A DNA stretch of 10,684 bases from CAXMRP01 sp964196155 (GCA_964196155.1 CAXMRP010000148.1:1-10684); one strand, 5' to 3'; positions 1 through 6,401 are shown, numbered from the stretch's first letter. Notes: generated from the letters alone by a model not told the origin. A program made the numbers and translations.

Positions 1-851
1 GGCTCGTCCATTTCCCCGGAGAAGTCGTGGAACGGCACATTATCGGCGGCGAGCAGTTGGGAGATTGCGTCATTGAATGCCGCCTCATCGGGAAGCTGGC
101 TGTAAAATCGGGCGGGCACCGGCATCTTGATCACCACCACCAGCGCATCCTCCTGCCTGGCCAATGCGATGAGCGTTTCCATGACCGCAAGGTATCGCGA
201 AAAGACCGCGGGATCGGGCGCAGCCTCAGGATAGAGATATTCGATGCGCTTGCGGTCGGCAGCCGTAGACGGGCGGGCGACGCGATCGAATTTGTTCTCG
301 CCCTCCCAGATGTCGGGTTTAAAGCGTTCCCGGTTGTTGATCTTGGAAAAGCCCGTGACGTAATCGAGCACCGCCGTCGCTTTGACGTCGTCATCCAGGC
401 TGTAGCGCAGGAACTGCCAGGCGAGCGCCGGATCGAACGGTGTTCGCCGCAGGAGCTTTGCATCCGCGAAGCGGTCTTCATTCCACTGGGCTGAATAGAA
501 GGCAAAAGAGTCGAGCACATAGAGCACGCGGCGCGTGCGATGCCGCTTCAGGAAACGCTCAAGGACGAAGCGATTGTAGAGCGGCCCAGTACCCGGCGTT
601 GCCAGATTGAGGATGCGCAGCCCAGTCTCGCGCTCCATTTGCATGTTGAAATCGGCGAAATCAAGCGGCATGGCGTGGGACGCCCCAAGGATCACCCAGT
701 CATAGGCGCGCTCTTCGGCGGTCGCCATCTTGAAGAACGGGTTGCTGTCGCCGGTGCGGTAGACGAGCCGCTCCGAAGCATAATACACCGCGCCATAAAG
801 GAGCAGGCCGATGCCAGCGAAGACGAGGGCGGATTTCAGCAGGCTTTTCAT
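1..851 (-). CDS. SGNH-hydrolase/AlgJ-like membrane-anchored protein, partial
   Basis: About 283 codons are present and open; the 3' end lies beyond the left edge. The N-terminus (MKSLLKSALVFAGIGLLLYGAVYY) is one membrane anchor, residues 5-24, followed by an extracytoplasmic domain. The segment DWVILGASHAMPLDF carries a GxSH block at 56-59, with candidate nucleophile S58, as in the AlgJ/AlgX/DltD-like SGNH proteins that work with MBOAT acyltransferases. A later VVVIKMPVPARFYS strand and FHDFSGEMDEP also suit this fold. The Asp-x-x-His block expected near the C-terminus is not inside the window, so catalytic competence cannot be judged. The ATG at 851 lies 18 bases after the MBOAT stop, preceded by GAGGCGAG. 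Family logic (AlgI/AlgJ, PatA/PatB) makes it the periplasmic acyl-transfer partner of the MBOAT protein; that role is inferred from the neighbour and the fold-level motif, not from a close match. Confidence 0.75.
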   Translation of the reverse strand, partial: MKSLLKSALVFAGIGLLLYGAVYYASERLVYRTGDSNPFFKMATAEERAYDWVILGASHAMPLDFADFNMQMERETGLRILNLATPGTGPLYNRFVLERFLKRHRTRRVLYVLDSFAFYSAQWNEDRFADAKLLRRTPFDPALAWQFLRYSLDDDVKATAVLDYVTGFSKINNRERFKPDIWEGENKFDRVARPSTAADRKRIEYLYPEAAPDPAVFSRYLAVMETLIALARQEDALVVVIKMPVPARFYSQLPDEAAFNDAISQLLAADNVPFHDFSGEMDE

Positions 852-869
852 TGTCGCTCGCCTCGCGCC

Positions 870-2342
870 TCAGAACTGCATGTAGATGAATTCGCGCATC
901 TGCCAGCGCCCGAGGATCAGCAGGGCGAAGATCCCCGCATAATAAACGCCCCAGCGCAGCACAAGCGGTGCGGCGGCGAGCCGCTTCCAGATCGAGCGCC
1001 GTTCGTCGAGGATCTCGATGAAAATCAGCAAGGCTATCAGAGCGAAGCCGAGATAGTGCTCGGCGGTGAACGGGTAGCGCGGCAGCAGCGCCACTATCTT
1101 TCCGATGCCGGCTGCGATTTTCTGCAGGATCAGGACCGCCTCGCTGACCGATGCAGCGCGGAAGAAGACCCAGGCGATGGCAATCAGGTGGAACGTCACC
1201 AGAACCCGGACGACCAGCAGCGGCGTGCTGGCGCTCACCTTCGGCAGTCGCTCGCCGAGCCAACGCCACAGGGGCGCGGTGGCAAGCCCGATCCACTGGT
1301 AAAAGCCGTTCAGCGCGCCCCACACCAGGAATGTCCATCCTACGCCATAGCCGAGGCCCGCATGCCACAAGCCGCTGACGACGAAGACGCTCATCAGATT
1401 CGCATAACGTCGTACGCCCCCCGCCCGGCTGCCACCCAGCGGTATATAGAGATAGTCGCGGAACCAGCGGCCCAGGGAAATGTGCCAGCGACCCCCCCAG
1501 AACTCCGCGGTGCTGCGGGAGAGATAAGGCCGGCGAAAATTCTCCATCAGCGTGATGCCGAACATAAGCGCCACGCCGATGGCGATATCCGTGTAGCCGG
1601 AAAAGTCACAATAGATCTGGAAGGCAAAGAAATAGACGGCCATCAACAGCTCAATCGGCGAGGCGTAGGCCGCGATTGAGAAGGCGCGATCGACGAGCGG
1701 CGCCAGATTGTCGGCGATCACCACCTTCTTGAATAGTCCCCAGCCGATCAACTGCATGCCGGAAACAAGATTTGCCGGTTCGATGCGCAGCCCGGCGCCG
1801 ACCTGCGGCAGAAATGTCGTGGCGCGCTCGATCGGCCCGGCGAGGATCTTGGGGAAGAAGGCCGTATAGAGCGCCACATGGCCACCATGGCGCTGCGGCG
1901 CAATCCGTCTGACATAGACGTCGATCAGGTAACTGGCGCCGGAGAAGGCGTAGAAGGAAAAGCCGACCGGCGCGGCGACGCCGAGCCGGGGCAGGCCGAA
2001 GGTTGCGTCCGCCGCCAGCAGCGCGGCACCGGCGCGCTCAAACTCACCGGCGACAAAGTCGTAGAATTTGAATGTGACCAGCAGACCAAGCACGAGGACA
2101 AGCCCGGCCGACAGCAGCGCGATCCGGACCGGACGATGCTCGGATTGCCCCATGCCCCAGCCGCAGCCATAGATGACCAGAGTGACCGCCGCGAGATAGA
2201 GCGCACCGGAGGGCTCGAAACTTGCATAAAACGCATAGCTTGCGATGAGCAACCACGCCCAGCGCCGTCGCACGGGCAAAGCCGCATGGACCGCGAGGAC
2301 CAGGGGCAGGAAGAGAAAGAAACCGAGCGAGTTGAACAGCAT
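870..2342 (-). CDS. MBOAT-family O-acyltransferase (AlgI-like)
   Basis: This 490-residue polytopic membrane protein belongs to the membrane-bound O-acyltransferase family. Its members carry acyl groups, usually acetyl, across the inner membrane for modification of exopolysaccharide, peptidoglycan or other envelope glycans. Family blocks seen in order: MLFNSLGFFLFLPLVLAVH at the start, FFPKILAGPIERATTFLPQ (162-180), GWGLFKKVVIADNLAPLVD (200-218), CDFSGYTDIAIGVALMFGI (245-263), RWHISLGRWFRDYLYIPLGG (285-304) and VVSGLWHAGLGYGVGWTFLVWG (321-342). The invariant active-site His of SGLWH is H327. Length is normal for AlgI. The ATG at 2342 follows CAGGAA at good spacing and lies 39 bases after the upstream cytochrome gene. 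An extra Gly makes FWGGRWH where FW(R/G)RWH is usual. The acceptor is unknown: no polysaccharide synthesis gene is in the window. Confidence 0.93.
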   Translation of the reverse strand: MLFNSLGFFLFLPLVLAVHAALPVRRRWAWLLIASYAFYASFEPSGALYLAAVTLVIYGCGWGMGQSEHRPVRIALLSAGLVLVLGLLVTFKFYDFVAGEFERAGAALLAADATFGLPRLGVAAPVGFSFYAFSGASYLIDVYVRRIAPQRHGGHVALYTAFFPKILAGPIERATTFLPQVGAGLRIEPANLVSGMQLIGWGLFKKVVIADNLAPLVDRAFSIAAYASPIELLMAVYFFAFQIYCDFSGYTDIAIGVALMFGITLMENFRRPYLSRSTAEFWGGRWHISLGRWFRDYLYIPLGGSRAGGVRRYANLMSVFVVSGLWHAGLGYGVGWTFLVWGALNGFYQWIGLATAPLWRWLGERLPKVSASTPLLVVRVLVTFHLIAIAWVFFRAASVSEAVLILQKIAAGIGKIVALLPRYPFTAEHYLGFALIALLIFIEILDERRSIWKRLAAAPLVLRWGVYYAGIFALLILGRWQMREFIYMQF

Positions 2343-2381
2343 GCGTTCCTGCCGTCATAGCGTCGGGGTAGGCCGCACCAG

Positions 2382-2981
2382 CTAATACGATGCGCCGCCC
2401 GCGCGCAGTTCCTCAGGCACCAGATCTATCGGAATCGCGCCGTTCAGAACGAGATAACTGGCGAGTGCCTGGCGTTGCTCTGGCGTGATCTTGATCTCGA
2501 TATGGCTTGGCTTGTTCATGGTGCCGAGCCACGCATCCTGCGTCTTGTCCTGGGTCACCACCACCGTGATGATGTGGCAGAACTGGCAGTTCTCCAGAGT
2601 CAGATCGCGTCCGTCCGGCGGCAGCACGGCGCTCCAGTCCGCCTTGCCGGGATCCGCCGGCACCGAGCCTTCGGGCAGCGGCATGTTGAAAGCGAGATAG
2701 TCGGCGAGCGTGGCGATCCCGGTCTCATCGAGGTCGCGCAGCGCTGGAAGGTCCGCAGTGCGCTGCATCAGGTAGGCCTCCCACTCCGCGCGCGTGCGTT
2801 TGCCGGTGAGGAGCGCCCGCACTTCGTTGGCGGGCGCGGCACCGGCGACCTCGGCCAGCAGTGTCTTTCCGCCTGGAGGAATGAAGGCGAACACATCTTC
2901 GCCCTGGGCGCGCAGCGATCCGGCCAGGACCACGGCGGCCAACGTTATGAAAATACCGATGTGGAAGCGAAATATGCTCAT
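2382..2981 (-). CDS. Exported monoheme c-type cytochrome, paralogue A
   Basis: This 199-residue protein has a Sec signal peptide (MSIFRFHIGIFITLAAVVLAG, cleavage probably after LRA at 25) and one heme-attachment motif, CQFCH, at 132-136. It is therefore a periplasmic c-type cytochrome or heme-binding electron carrier. It has two similar helical halves: the first ends in YLAFNMPLPEG (95-105) and lacks CxxCH; the second carries the heme motif and ends in YLVLNGAIPIDLVPEEL. The Met at the corresponding place in the second half of the neighbouring paralogue is replaced by Gly-Ala here, so the sixth heme ligand is unclear. The ATG at 2981 follows GGGAG by seven bases and lies 16 bases after the previous stop, so it is clearly co-transcribed. 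No named family is recognised. The likely role is electron transfer for the upstream TPP enzyme, inferred from context. Confidence 0.88.
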   Translation of the reverse strand: MSIFRFHIGIFITLAAVVLAGSLRAQGEDVFAFIPPGGKTLLAEVAGAAPANEVRALLTGKRTRAEWEAYLMQRTADLPALRDLDETGIATLADYLAFNMPLPEGSVPADPGKADWSAVLPPDGRDLTLENCQFCHIITVVVTQDKTQDAWLGTMNKPSHIEIKITPEQRQALASYLVLNGAIPIDLVPEELRAGGASY

Positions 2982-2997
2982 GGTCGACTCCCGTTGC

Positions 2998-3564
2998 CTA
3001 GAATCGCAGCTCCGCCGGCACGTCCTCGACGCGCATGGGCATGTTGATGGCCGAGTAGCGCGCGAATATTTCGCGCTGCTGTGCGCTCATCTTGATCTCG
3101 CGATGGAATGGCGACTCGAACATGTTCAGCCACGCTTGGCCGTCGCGGTCCTGCGTCAGGTGACTGGAAAAAAGCGAGTGGCAGAACTGACACTCGTTCC
3201 ATGCCAGCTCGCGCCCGTCTGGCGGCAGAGCCGCGGTGGCGTCGCCCTGGCTTTCGGTCTTTTCAAGCGCGCCCTCGGGCAGCGGCATGTTAATCGCGAG
3301 ATAGGCGGAGATCGTGCGCCGCTGCTGCTCGCTCATGGCGCTCATTTGCCCGGCAAGCGCGTCGCTCCATTCCTCCTTGCTGTGCTGGCCCAGCGTGATC
3401 TCGCGCAATCGGGCGTCGTCCGGCGGAGTACCCAAGAGCTCGATCAGCAGCGTCTTGCCGCCCTTGGGCATGAACTCATGGCCTTCCTGGCCGAGACCCG
3501 GCGTCAGGGCGGCCAGCGACAAGGCACCCATAAGGGCAATGATCGATGTGGTTCTGGGCATCAT
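2998..3564 (-). CDS. Exported monoheme c-type cytochrome, paralogue B
   Basis: This 188-residue paralogue of the next gene has a signal peptide (MMPRTTSIIALMGALSLAALTPGLG, cleavage near residue 25) and one CQFCH heme motif at 125-129. Shared landmarks with paralogue A are GGKTLL near the mature N-terminus, INMPLPEG, LPPDGREL, CQFCH, TQD and a closing VPAEL. Two half-domains are visible: ISAYLAINMPLPEG (85-98, no heme) and FARYSAINMPMRVEDVP (167-183, heme half). M175 or M177 is therefore a natural sixth ligand. Start: the ATG pair at 3564 and 3561 lies two bases after the zinc-finger gene's TAG, with AAAGG inside that gene's end as a plausible ribosome site, suggesting translational coupling. 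Function as a periplasmic electron carrier is secure only at the level of covalent heme c; the partner is inferred from the operon. Confidence 0.9.
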   Translation of the reverse strand: MMPRTTSIIALMGALSLAALTPGLGQEGHEFMPKGGKTLLIELLGTPPDDARLREITLGQHSKEEWSDALAGQMSAMSEQQRRTISAYLAINMPLPEGALEKTESQGDATAALPPDGRELAWNECQFCHSLFSSHLTQDRDGQAWLNMFESPFHREIKMSAQQREIFARYSAINMPMRVEDVPAELRF

Positions 3565-3566
3565 GG

Positions 3567-3851
3567 CTAGCTCATGCCTTTCGCCCTTTGTTGCAGCGAG
3601 AAGACCGGCACGCTGAGTTCACTCTGCGCCGCTTCTGGGGGAAAGCCGTCGCCGCGCATCAGGTCGATGAGGACCACCGTCGCGTCGTCGTAGAACTGCT
3701 CGTGGCAATTCTCGCAGACCAGCGCCGGGATATCCTCGACGACAACCAGGCGGTCGTCGTGCCAGAAGGCCGAGCGCACGATGTCCTTGCGCAAATTCGC
3801 GCTGCCGCATTGTTCGCATGTCTCGGGAAGCTGCTGCATATCGTCGGTCAC
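3567..3851 (-). CDS. YgiT-type zinc-finger protein
   Basis: This 94-residue protein has two CxxC pairs, C12/C15 and C46/C49, which form one zinc-binding site. Between and after them is the YgiT/MqsA-N-type core: SAFWHDDRLVVVEDIPALVC, then CHEQFYDD and RGDGFPPEA, ending VPVFSL. Unlike the MqsA antitoxin it has no helix-turn-helix C-terminal domain and no MqsR toxin beside it, so it is a stand-alone small zinc-ribbon protein whose role is unknown. The start is a GTG at 3851, chosen because GGAG lies eight bases upstream; an in-frame ATG at 3839 (MQQLPETCEQC) has no comparable site. It lies between the dehydrogenase genes and the cytochrome genes and overlaps neither. It could be a regulator, a chaperone or a metal/redox sensor for the system. 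Confidence 0.85.
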   Translation of the reverse strand: MTDDMQQLPETCEQCGSANLRKDIVRSAFWHDDRLVVVEDIPALVCENCHEQFYDDATVVLIDLMRGDGFPPEAAQSELSVPVFSLQQRAKGMS

Positions 3852-3932
3852 AAATCATACTCCGGACTGTCTGTGGAGATTGCGGGGAGATTGCCGGCGA
3901 CCGGCCTTTGGCGGCACAGTCCACTCCTTCTT

Positions 3933-3963
3933 CCCGAGGGCAGACTTGGATCCTGCCCTCGGG
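3933..3963 (-). terminator. Perfect 11-bp inverted repeat between E1 beta and the zinc-finger gene
   Basis: CCCGAGGGCAG at 3933-3943 pairs perfectly with CTGCCCTCGGG at 3953-3963 across a nine-base loop. It sits 26 bases after the E1 beta stop in a 137-base gap, the longest gap inside the cluster. On the transcribed (minus) strand the hairpin is followed by AAGAAGGAG, not by a U-run. It is therefore not a canonical intrinsic terminator; it may be a partial terminator, or a 3' stabiliser that lets the E1 genes accumulate more mRNA than the cytochrome genes. Confidence 0.5.
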
Positions 3964-3988
3964 GTCAAGGTGACTGTACAGCCTCGGT

Positions 3989-4960
3989 TCAGCCGAGCAG
4001 CATCTTGGCCGCCGCGACCACGTGGTCGGCATTCGGCCGCATCCACAGGAACATCTCCGGCGAAGCCGGCGGCGGTGCGTCGGGGAAGGCCACCCGCTTG
4101 AAGCGCGCGCCGTCGACATTCTCCGCCACCCGGGCGATTACCTCGGCGCCTGGACACAGTGTGTAGTAGGACTGGTCCACCGTGAGCAGACGCTTGGTTT
4201 TCTGCACTGAATTGACCAGGGTCGCGGTGTCCATCGGCTTGAGCGAACGCAAGTCGATGGCCTCAACGCCGGCGCCTTCCTGCTGCAGCTGCTCGGCGGC
4301 TTTCATCACCTCGGGCATGCTGGCACCGGAGCCGACGATGGTGATGTCGCCTCCTTCGGTGCGCACCGCGGCCTTGTCGAGTGGTGTTTCGTACTGTTCG
4401 TCGGGCACATCCTCGACCAGGCTACGCAGCCCGGCCGGATACAGATAGACGACCGGGTTCGGATCGCGGATCGCCGAGACCATCATGCCTTTGGCGTCCG
4501 TCGGCGTCGACGGGATCACCGTCTTAACGCCGGGGATGTGGGCATAATAAGTGTCGATCTCATAATCGGAGTGCTGTCCGGCGAAACCCGGCGACTGCCC
4601 GGTCATCTCCAGGATGAACACCACCGGCATCTCGGCGTCGCCACCGGTCATGTGGCGCAGCTTGCCGGCATGGTTCTGGATCATCTGGAAACACATGCAG
4701 TTGCCCTGATAGGGGATGTAGGTGACGGCCTTCGAGCCGGCGAGGCCCGAACCCAGTACACATCCCGCCATCCACATTTCATCAATGCCGGTATTGACCA
4801 CCCGGTTCCGCCCGAACTCCGTCTCCAGATTGATCACGGGTTTGCCCGGATTCGACGCCACCGGCGGCGTCAGTTCGAAAATCCAGGTCATGTTCTTGTC
4901 CTGGCGCATCTCGTATTGCACGGCCTCGAGGACCGAATACATCCAGCTTTTGCGTGCCAT
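3989..4960 (-). CDS. TPP-dependent dehydrogenase E1 component, beta subunit (PdhB/AcoB-like)
   Basis: This 323-residue partner of the E1 alpha subunit supplies the pyrimidine-binding and C-terminal domains of the alpha2beta2 E1 that decarboxylates 2-oxoacids (or cleaves acetoin) using TPP. Visible family blocks: FGRNRVVNTGIDEM (49-62) with the conserved TPP-activating Glu E61, MTGGDAEMPVVF, GQHSDYEIDTYYAHIPGVKTVIPSTPTDAKGM (128-159), IRDPNPVVYLYP, and a C-terminal domain with AIDLRSLKPMD and VDQSYYTLCPGAEV. The usual GEDVG near residue 30 is FELTPPVASNPG here, a departure from PDH. No signal peptide is present, so if the complex is exported this subunit must travel with the Tat-tagged alpha subunit. 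Start: ATG at 4960 behind AGGAAGG; an upstream in-frame codon at 5002 lacks such a site. It lies 69 bases after E1 alpha. The substrate is not identified. Confidence 0.9.
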   Translation of the reverse strand: MARKSWMYSVLEAVQYEMRQDKNMTWIFELTPPVASNPGKPVINLETEFGRNRVVNTGIDEMWMAGCVLGSGLAGSKAVTYIPYQGNCMCFQMIQNHAGKLRHMTGGDAEMPVVFILEMTGQSPGFAGQHSDYEIDTYYAHIPGVKTVIPSTPTDAKGMMVSAIRDPNPVVYLYPAGLRSLVEDVPDEQYETPLDKAAVRTEGGDITIVGSGASMPEVMKAAEQLQQEGAGVEAIDLRSLKPMDTATLVNSVQKTKRLLTVDQSYYTLCPGAEVIARVAENVDGARFKRVAFPDAPPPASPEMFLWMRPNADHVVAAAKMLLG

Positions 4961-4992
4961 CGTCTTACCTTCCTGTGTTCGCAAAGGGGTTG

Positions 4993-5012
4993 CGGCCGGC
5001 ACATGCCGGCCG
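4993..5012 (-). other. Intercistronic 8-bp hairpin between E1 alpha and E1 beta
   Basis: CGGCCGGC (4993-5000) and GCCGGCCG (5005-5012) are perfect inverted repeats around a four-base loop, in the 69-base gap before the E1 beta ribosome-binding site. With no U-tract it is unlikely to terminate. It more likely sets mRNA stability or the alpha:beta ratio. Confidence 0.45.
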
Positions 5013-5029
5013 GGTTGCCGCGTCGCCGC

Positions 5030-6241
5030 CTAAGCCAGTTGGCGGGCGGCAACGGTGCCCTCGACGAAAACGTTCTTGAGACCGTCCTCCGGGTTGCACA
5101 GCGGCTGCTGGTCGGCCCATGCGAAGGCATCGATGGCCTCCTGCTTGACGGCGGCCTCGACCTCGTCGGCCTTGGCCTGATCCATCACGCCCCAGTTGAT
5201 GAGGATCGTGCGGAAGATGTTGATCGGATCGCGCGCCAGCCAGGCCCGCACTTCACGCTCGGGCCGGAACGAGGAGATCGCCAGCGGGTCGTAGCCGAAG
5301 GCCCCGAGCACGCCGGGCTTGGCGCCGGGCGCACCCCAGTGATTGTAGTAGCGGTAGGTCTTGGCTTCGATCAGCGTCGGCCCTTCTCCGGCGCGCGCCC
5401 GATCGACGGCGTCCTTGGCTGCGTTGTAGACCTGCAGCACATCCTGGCCGTCCACCACAACGCCCGGAATCCCATACGGTCCTGCCGCTTCGGCAATGTC
5501 TTTCATGGGGCAGGAATAGGAATAATGGGCGTATTGATGATAGAGGTTGTTCTCGAGCATGTAGATGAACGGCAGCTTGAGCAGCGCCGCATTGTTCAGC
5601 GCGCCGTGGAAGGCGGGCGTGGCATAGGTGCCGTCGCCGCCAAAATTCACGACGACCTGTTTGCTGCCCCTTGCCTTGATTGCGAAGGCCGAGCCAGCGG
5701 CGATCACCGGGCCGGGTCCGATCATGCCGTCGGCGCCCATGAAGCCGACCGACTTGTCGGCGATGTGCATTTCCGCAGCGTAGCCCTTGTTGAGGCCGGT
5801 GGCCCGAAAATCGTATTCCGCAGCCATCTTCTTGATGTCGACGCCCTTGGCGATGGCATGTCCGGAAGGCCGGTGAGTGCTGTAGATCAGGTCCAACTCT
5901 TCGAACGCGCCCTTGTTCTTCAGCGCCGAACAAACGCCGACGGCGACGGCCTCCTGCCCGGGATAGAAGTGGTTGTAGCCACGATAGCCCGGTTCGGTGA
6001 GCATCTTGTCCGCACAGGTCCGCTCGAACCAACGGATGCGCAGCATGGTGCTGAACATTTCCGTCAGCTTCTCGGGGGGCAGATCCTTGGCCCAGAAGCC
6101 GATTTCGCCGTTCGCCCAGGCGAGTTTGCCGCTAAGCGAAACCGCCGCGCCCGCGCCGGCAATAGCCTTCAGGAGTGTGCGACGGGTCGTCGATGGCGAT
6201 TGACTTGTATCGGTTGAATCTAAGTCTATATTCTCAGACAT
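5030..6241 (-). CDS. TPP-dependent dehydrogenase E1 component, alpha subunit, with Tat signal peptide (PdhA/AcoA-like)
   Basis: This 403-residue E1 alpha subunit has an N-terminal extension absent from ordinary cytoplasmic homologues. TTRRTLLK at 18-25 (twin Arg 20-21) is followed by a mild hydrophobic stretch AIAGAGAAVSLSG and an AWA-NG cleavage site near residue 43: a textbook Tat signal. The rest is a full E1 alpha: NHFYPGQEAVAVGV, IYSTHRPSGHAIAKGVD (119-135), EMHIADKSVGFMGADGMIGPG, the TPP/Mg motif GDG (202-204) through ENN (230-232), and KTYRYYNHWG (294-303), matching the conserved His-containing loop. Start: ATG at 6241 behind an excellent GGAGGG; a longer frame to 6349 would run through the promoter. 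It is the first gene of the cluster. E1 converts pyruvate-like 2-oxoacids or acyloins. No E2/E3 is nearby, so an artificial-acceptor-type reaction with cytochrome c as acceptor is an attractive but unproven idea. Confidence 0.92.
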   Translation of the reverse strand: MSENIDLDSTDTSQSPSTTRRTLLKAIAGAGAAVSLSGKLAWANGEIGFWAKDLPPEKLTEMFSTMLRIRWFERTCADKMLTEPGYRGYNHFYPGQEAVAVGVCSALKNKGAFEELDLIYSTHRPSGHAIAKGVDIKKMAAEYDFRATGLNKGYAAEMHIADKSVGFMGADGMIGPGPVIAAGSAFAIKARGSKQVVVNFGGDGTYATPAFHGALNNAALLKLPFIYMLENNLYHQYAHYSYSCPMKDIAEAAGPYGIPGVVVDGQDVLQVYNAAKDAVDRARAGEGPTLIEAKTYRYYNHWGAPGAKPGVLGAFGYDPLAISSFRPEREVRAWLARDPINIFRTILINWGVMDQAKADEVEAAVKQEAIDAFAWADQQPLCNPEDGLKNVFVEGTVAARQLA

Positions 6242-6316
6242 AGTAATCCCTCCAACGAAAACTTGAATTATCATGCGCGTAAAGCGCTGATACATGTTGA
6301 TATTAAAAACGCTATA
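6242..6316 (-). promoter_or_regulatory. Predicted -10 and leader of the E1/cytochrome cluster
   Basis: On the minus strand TGG-TATAGC (hexamer 6316-6311) forms an extended -10, placing transcription start near 6303 and leaving a leader of about 60 bases with GGAGGG just before the ATG at 6241. No good -35 hexamer sits at standard spacing, as is usual for activator-dependent promoters. The FNR-type box lies 19 bases upstream of the -10. Confidence 0.4.
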
Positions 6317-6335
6317 CCATTTCAGGTTTTTGTCC

Positions 6336-6349
6336 TTGATCTGCGTCAA
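6336..6349. promoter_or_regulatory. FNR/FixK-type box (TTGAT-N4-GTCAA)
   Basis: TTGATCTGCGTCAA matches the TTGAY-N4-RTCAA pattern bound by FNR/FixK/DNR-family regulators in proteobacteria. It is centred about 39-40 bases upstream of the predicted E1 alpha start of transcription, close to the -41.5 position of class II activation, though two or three bases short. It suggests low-oxygen or nitrogen-oxide induction of the cluster. A chance match is possible, but the position is apt. Confidence 0.55.
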
Positions 6350-6364
6350 AAATTAACCATTTCT

Positions 6365-6394
6365 GCATCGCAATAATTTGCTGCGACGCAATAA
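6365..6394. promoter_or_regulatory. Second dyad/direct-repeat site upstream of the FNR-type box
   Basis: GCATCGCA (6365-6372) and TGCGACGC (6382-6389) are inverted repeats with one mismatch and a nine-base spacer. The same stretch also reads as two direct copies, GCATCGCAATAA and GCGACGCAATAA, 18 bases apart. It lies about 35 bases upstream of the FNR-type box centre, so it could bind a second regulator. No matching regulator is encoded in the window. Confidence 0.35.
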
Positions 6395-6401
6395 AAACAC
6401 G

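Noticed and set aside
540..1679. A 379-codon plus-strand open frame opposite the SGNH and MBOAT genes
   Set aside because: Low-complexity, charged translation with no family motif; the opposite strand carries a full MBOAT protein.
3567..3851. Antitoxin of an MqsRA-type toxin-antitoxin pair
   Set aside because: No toxin gene adjoins it and it lacks the helix-turn-helix domain of MqsA; only the zinc-binding module is shared.
4538..6217. A 559-codon plus-strand open frame opposite the E1 genes
   Set aside because: It is the antisense of E1 alpha and beta, which have clear family motifs and ribosome sites; the plus-strand protein has none. Long antisense frames are common in GC-rich DNA.
6242..6349. 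N-terminal extension of E1 alpha to an ATG at 6349
   Set aside because: It would bury the Tat signal 36 residues inside the protein and translate through the FNR-type box and promoter; the ATG at 6241 has an ideal GGAGGG.
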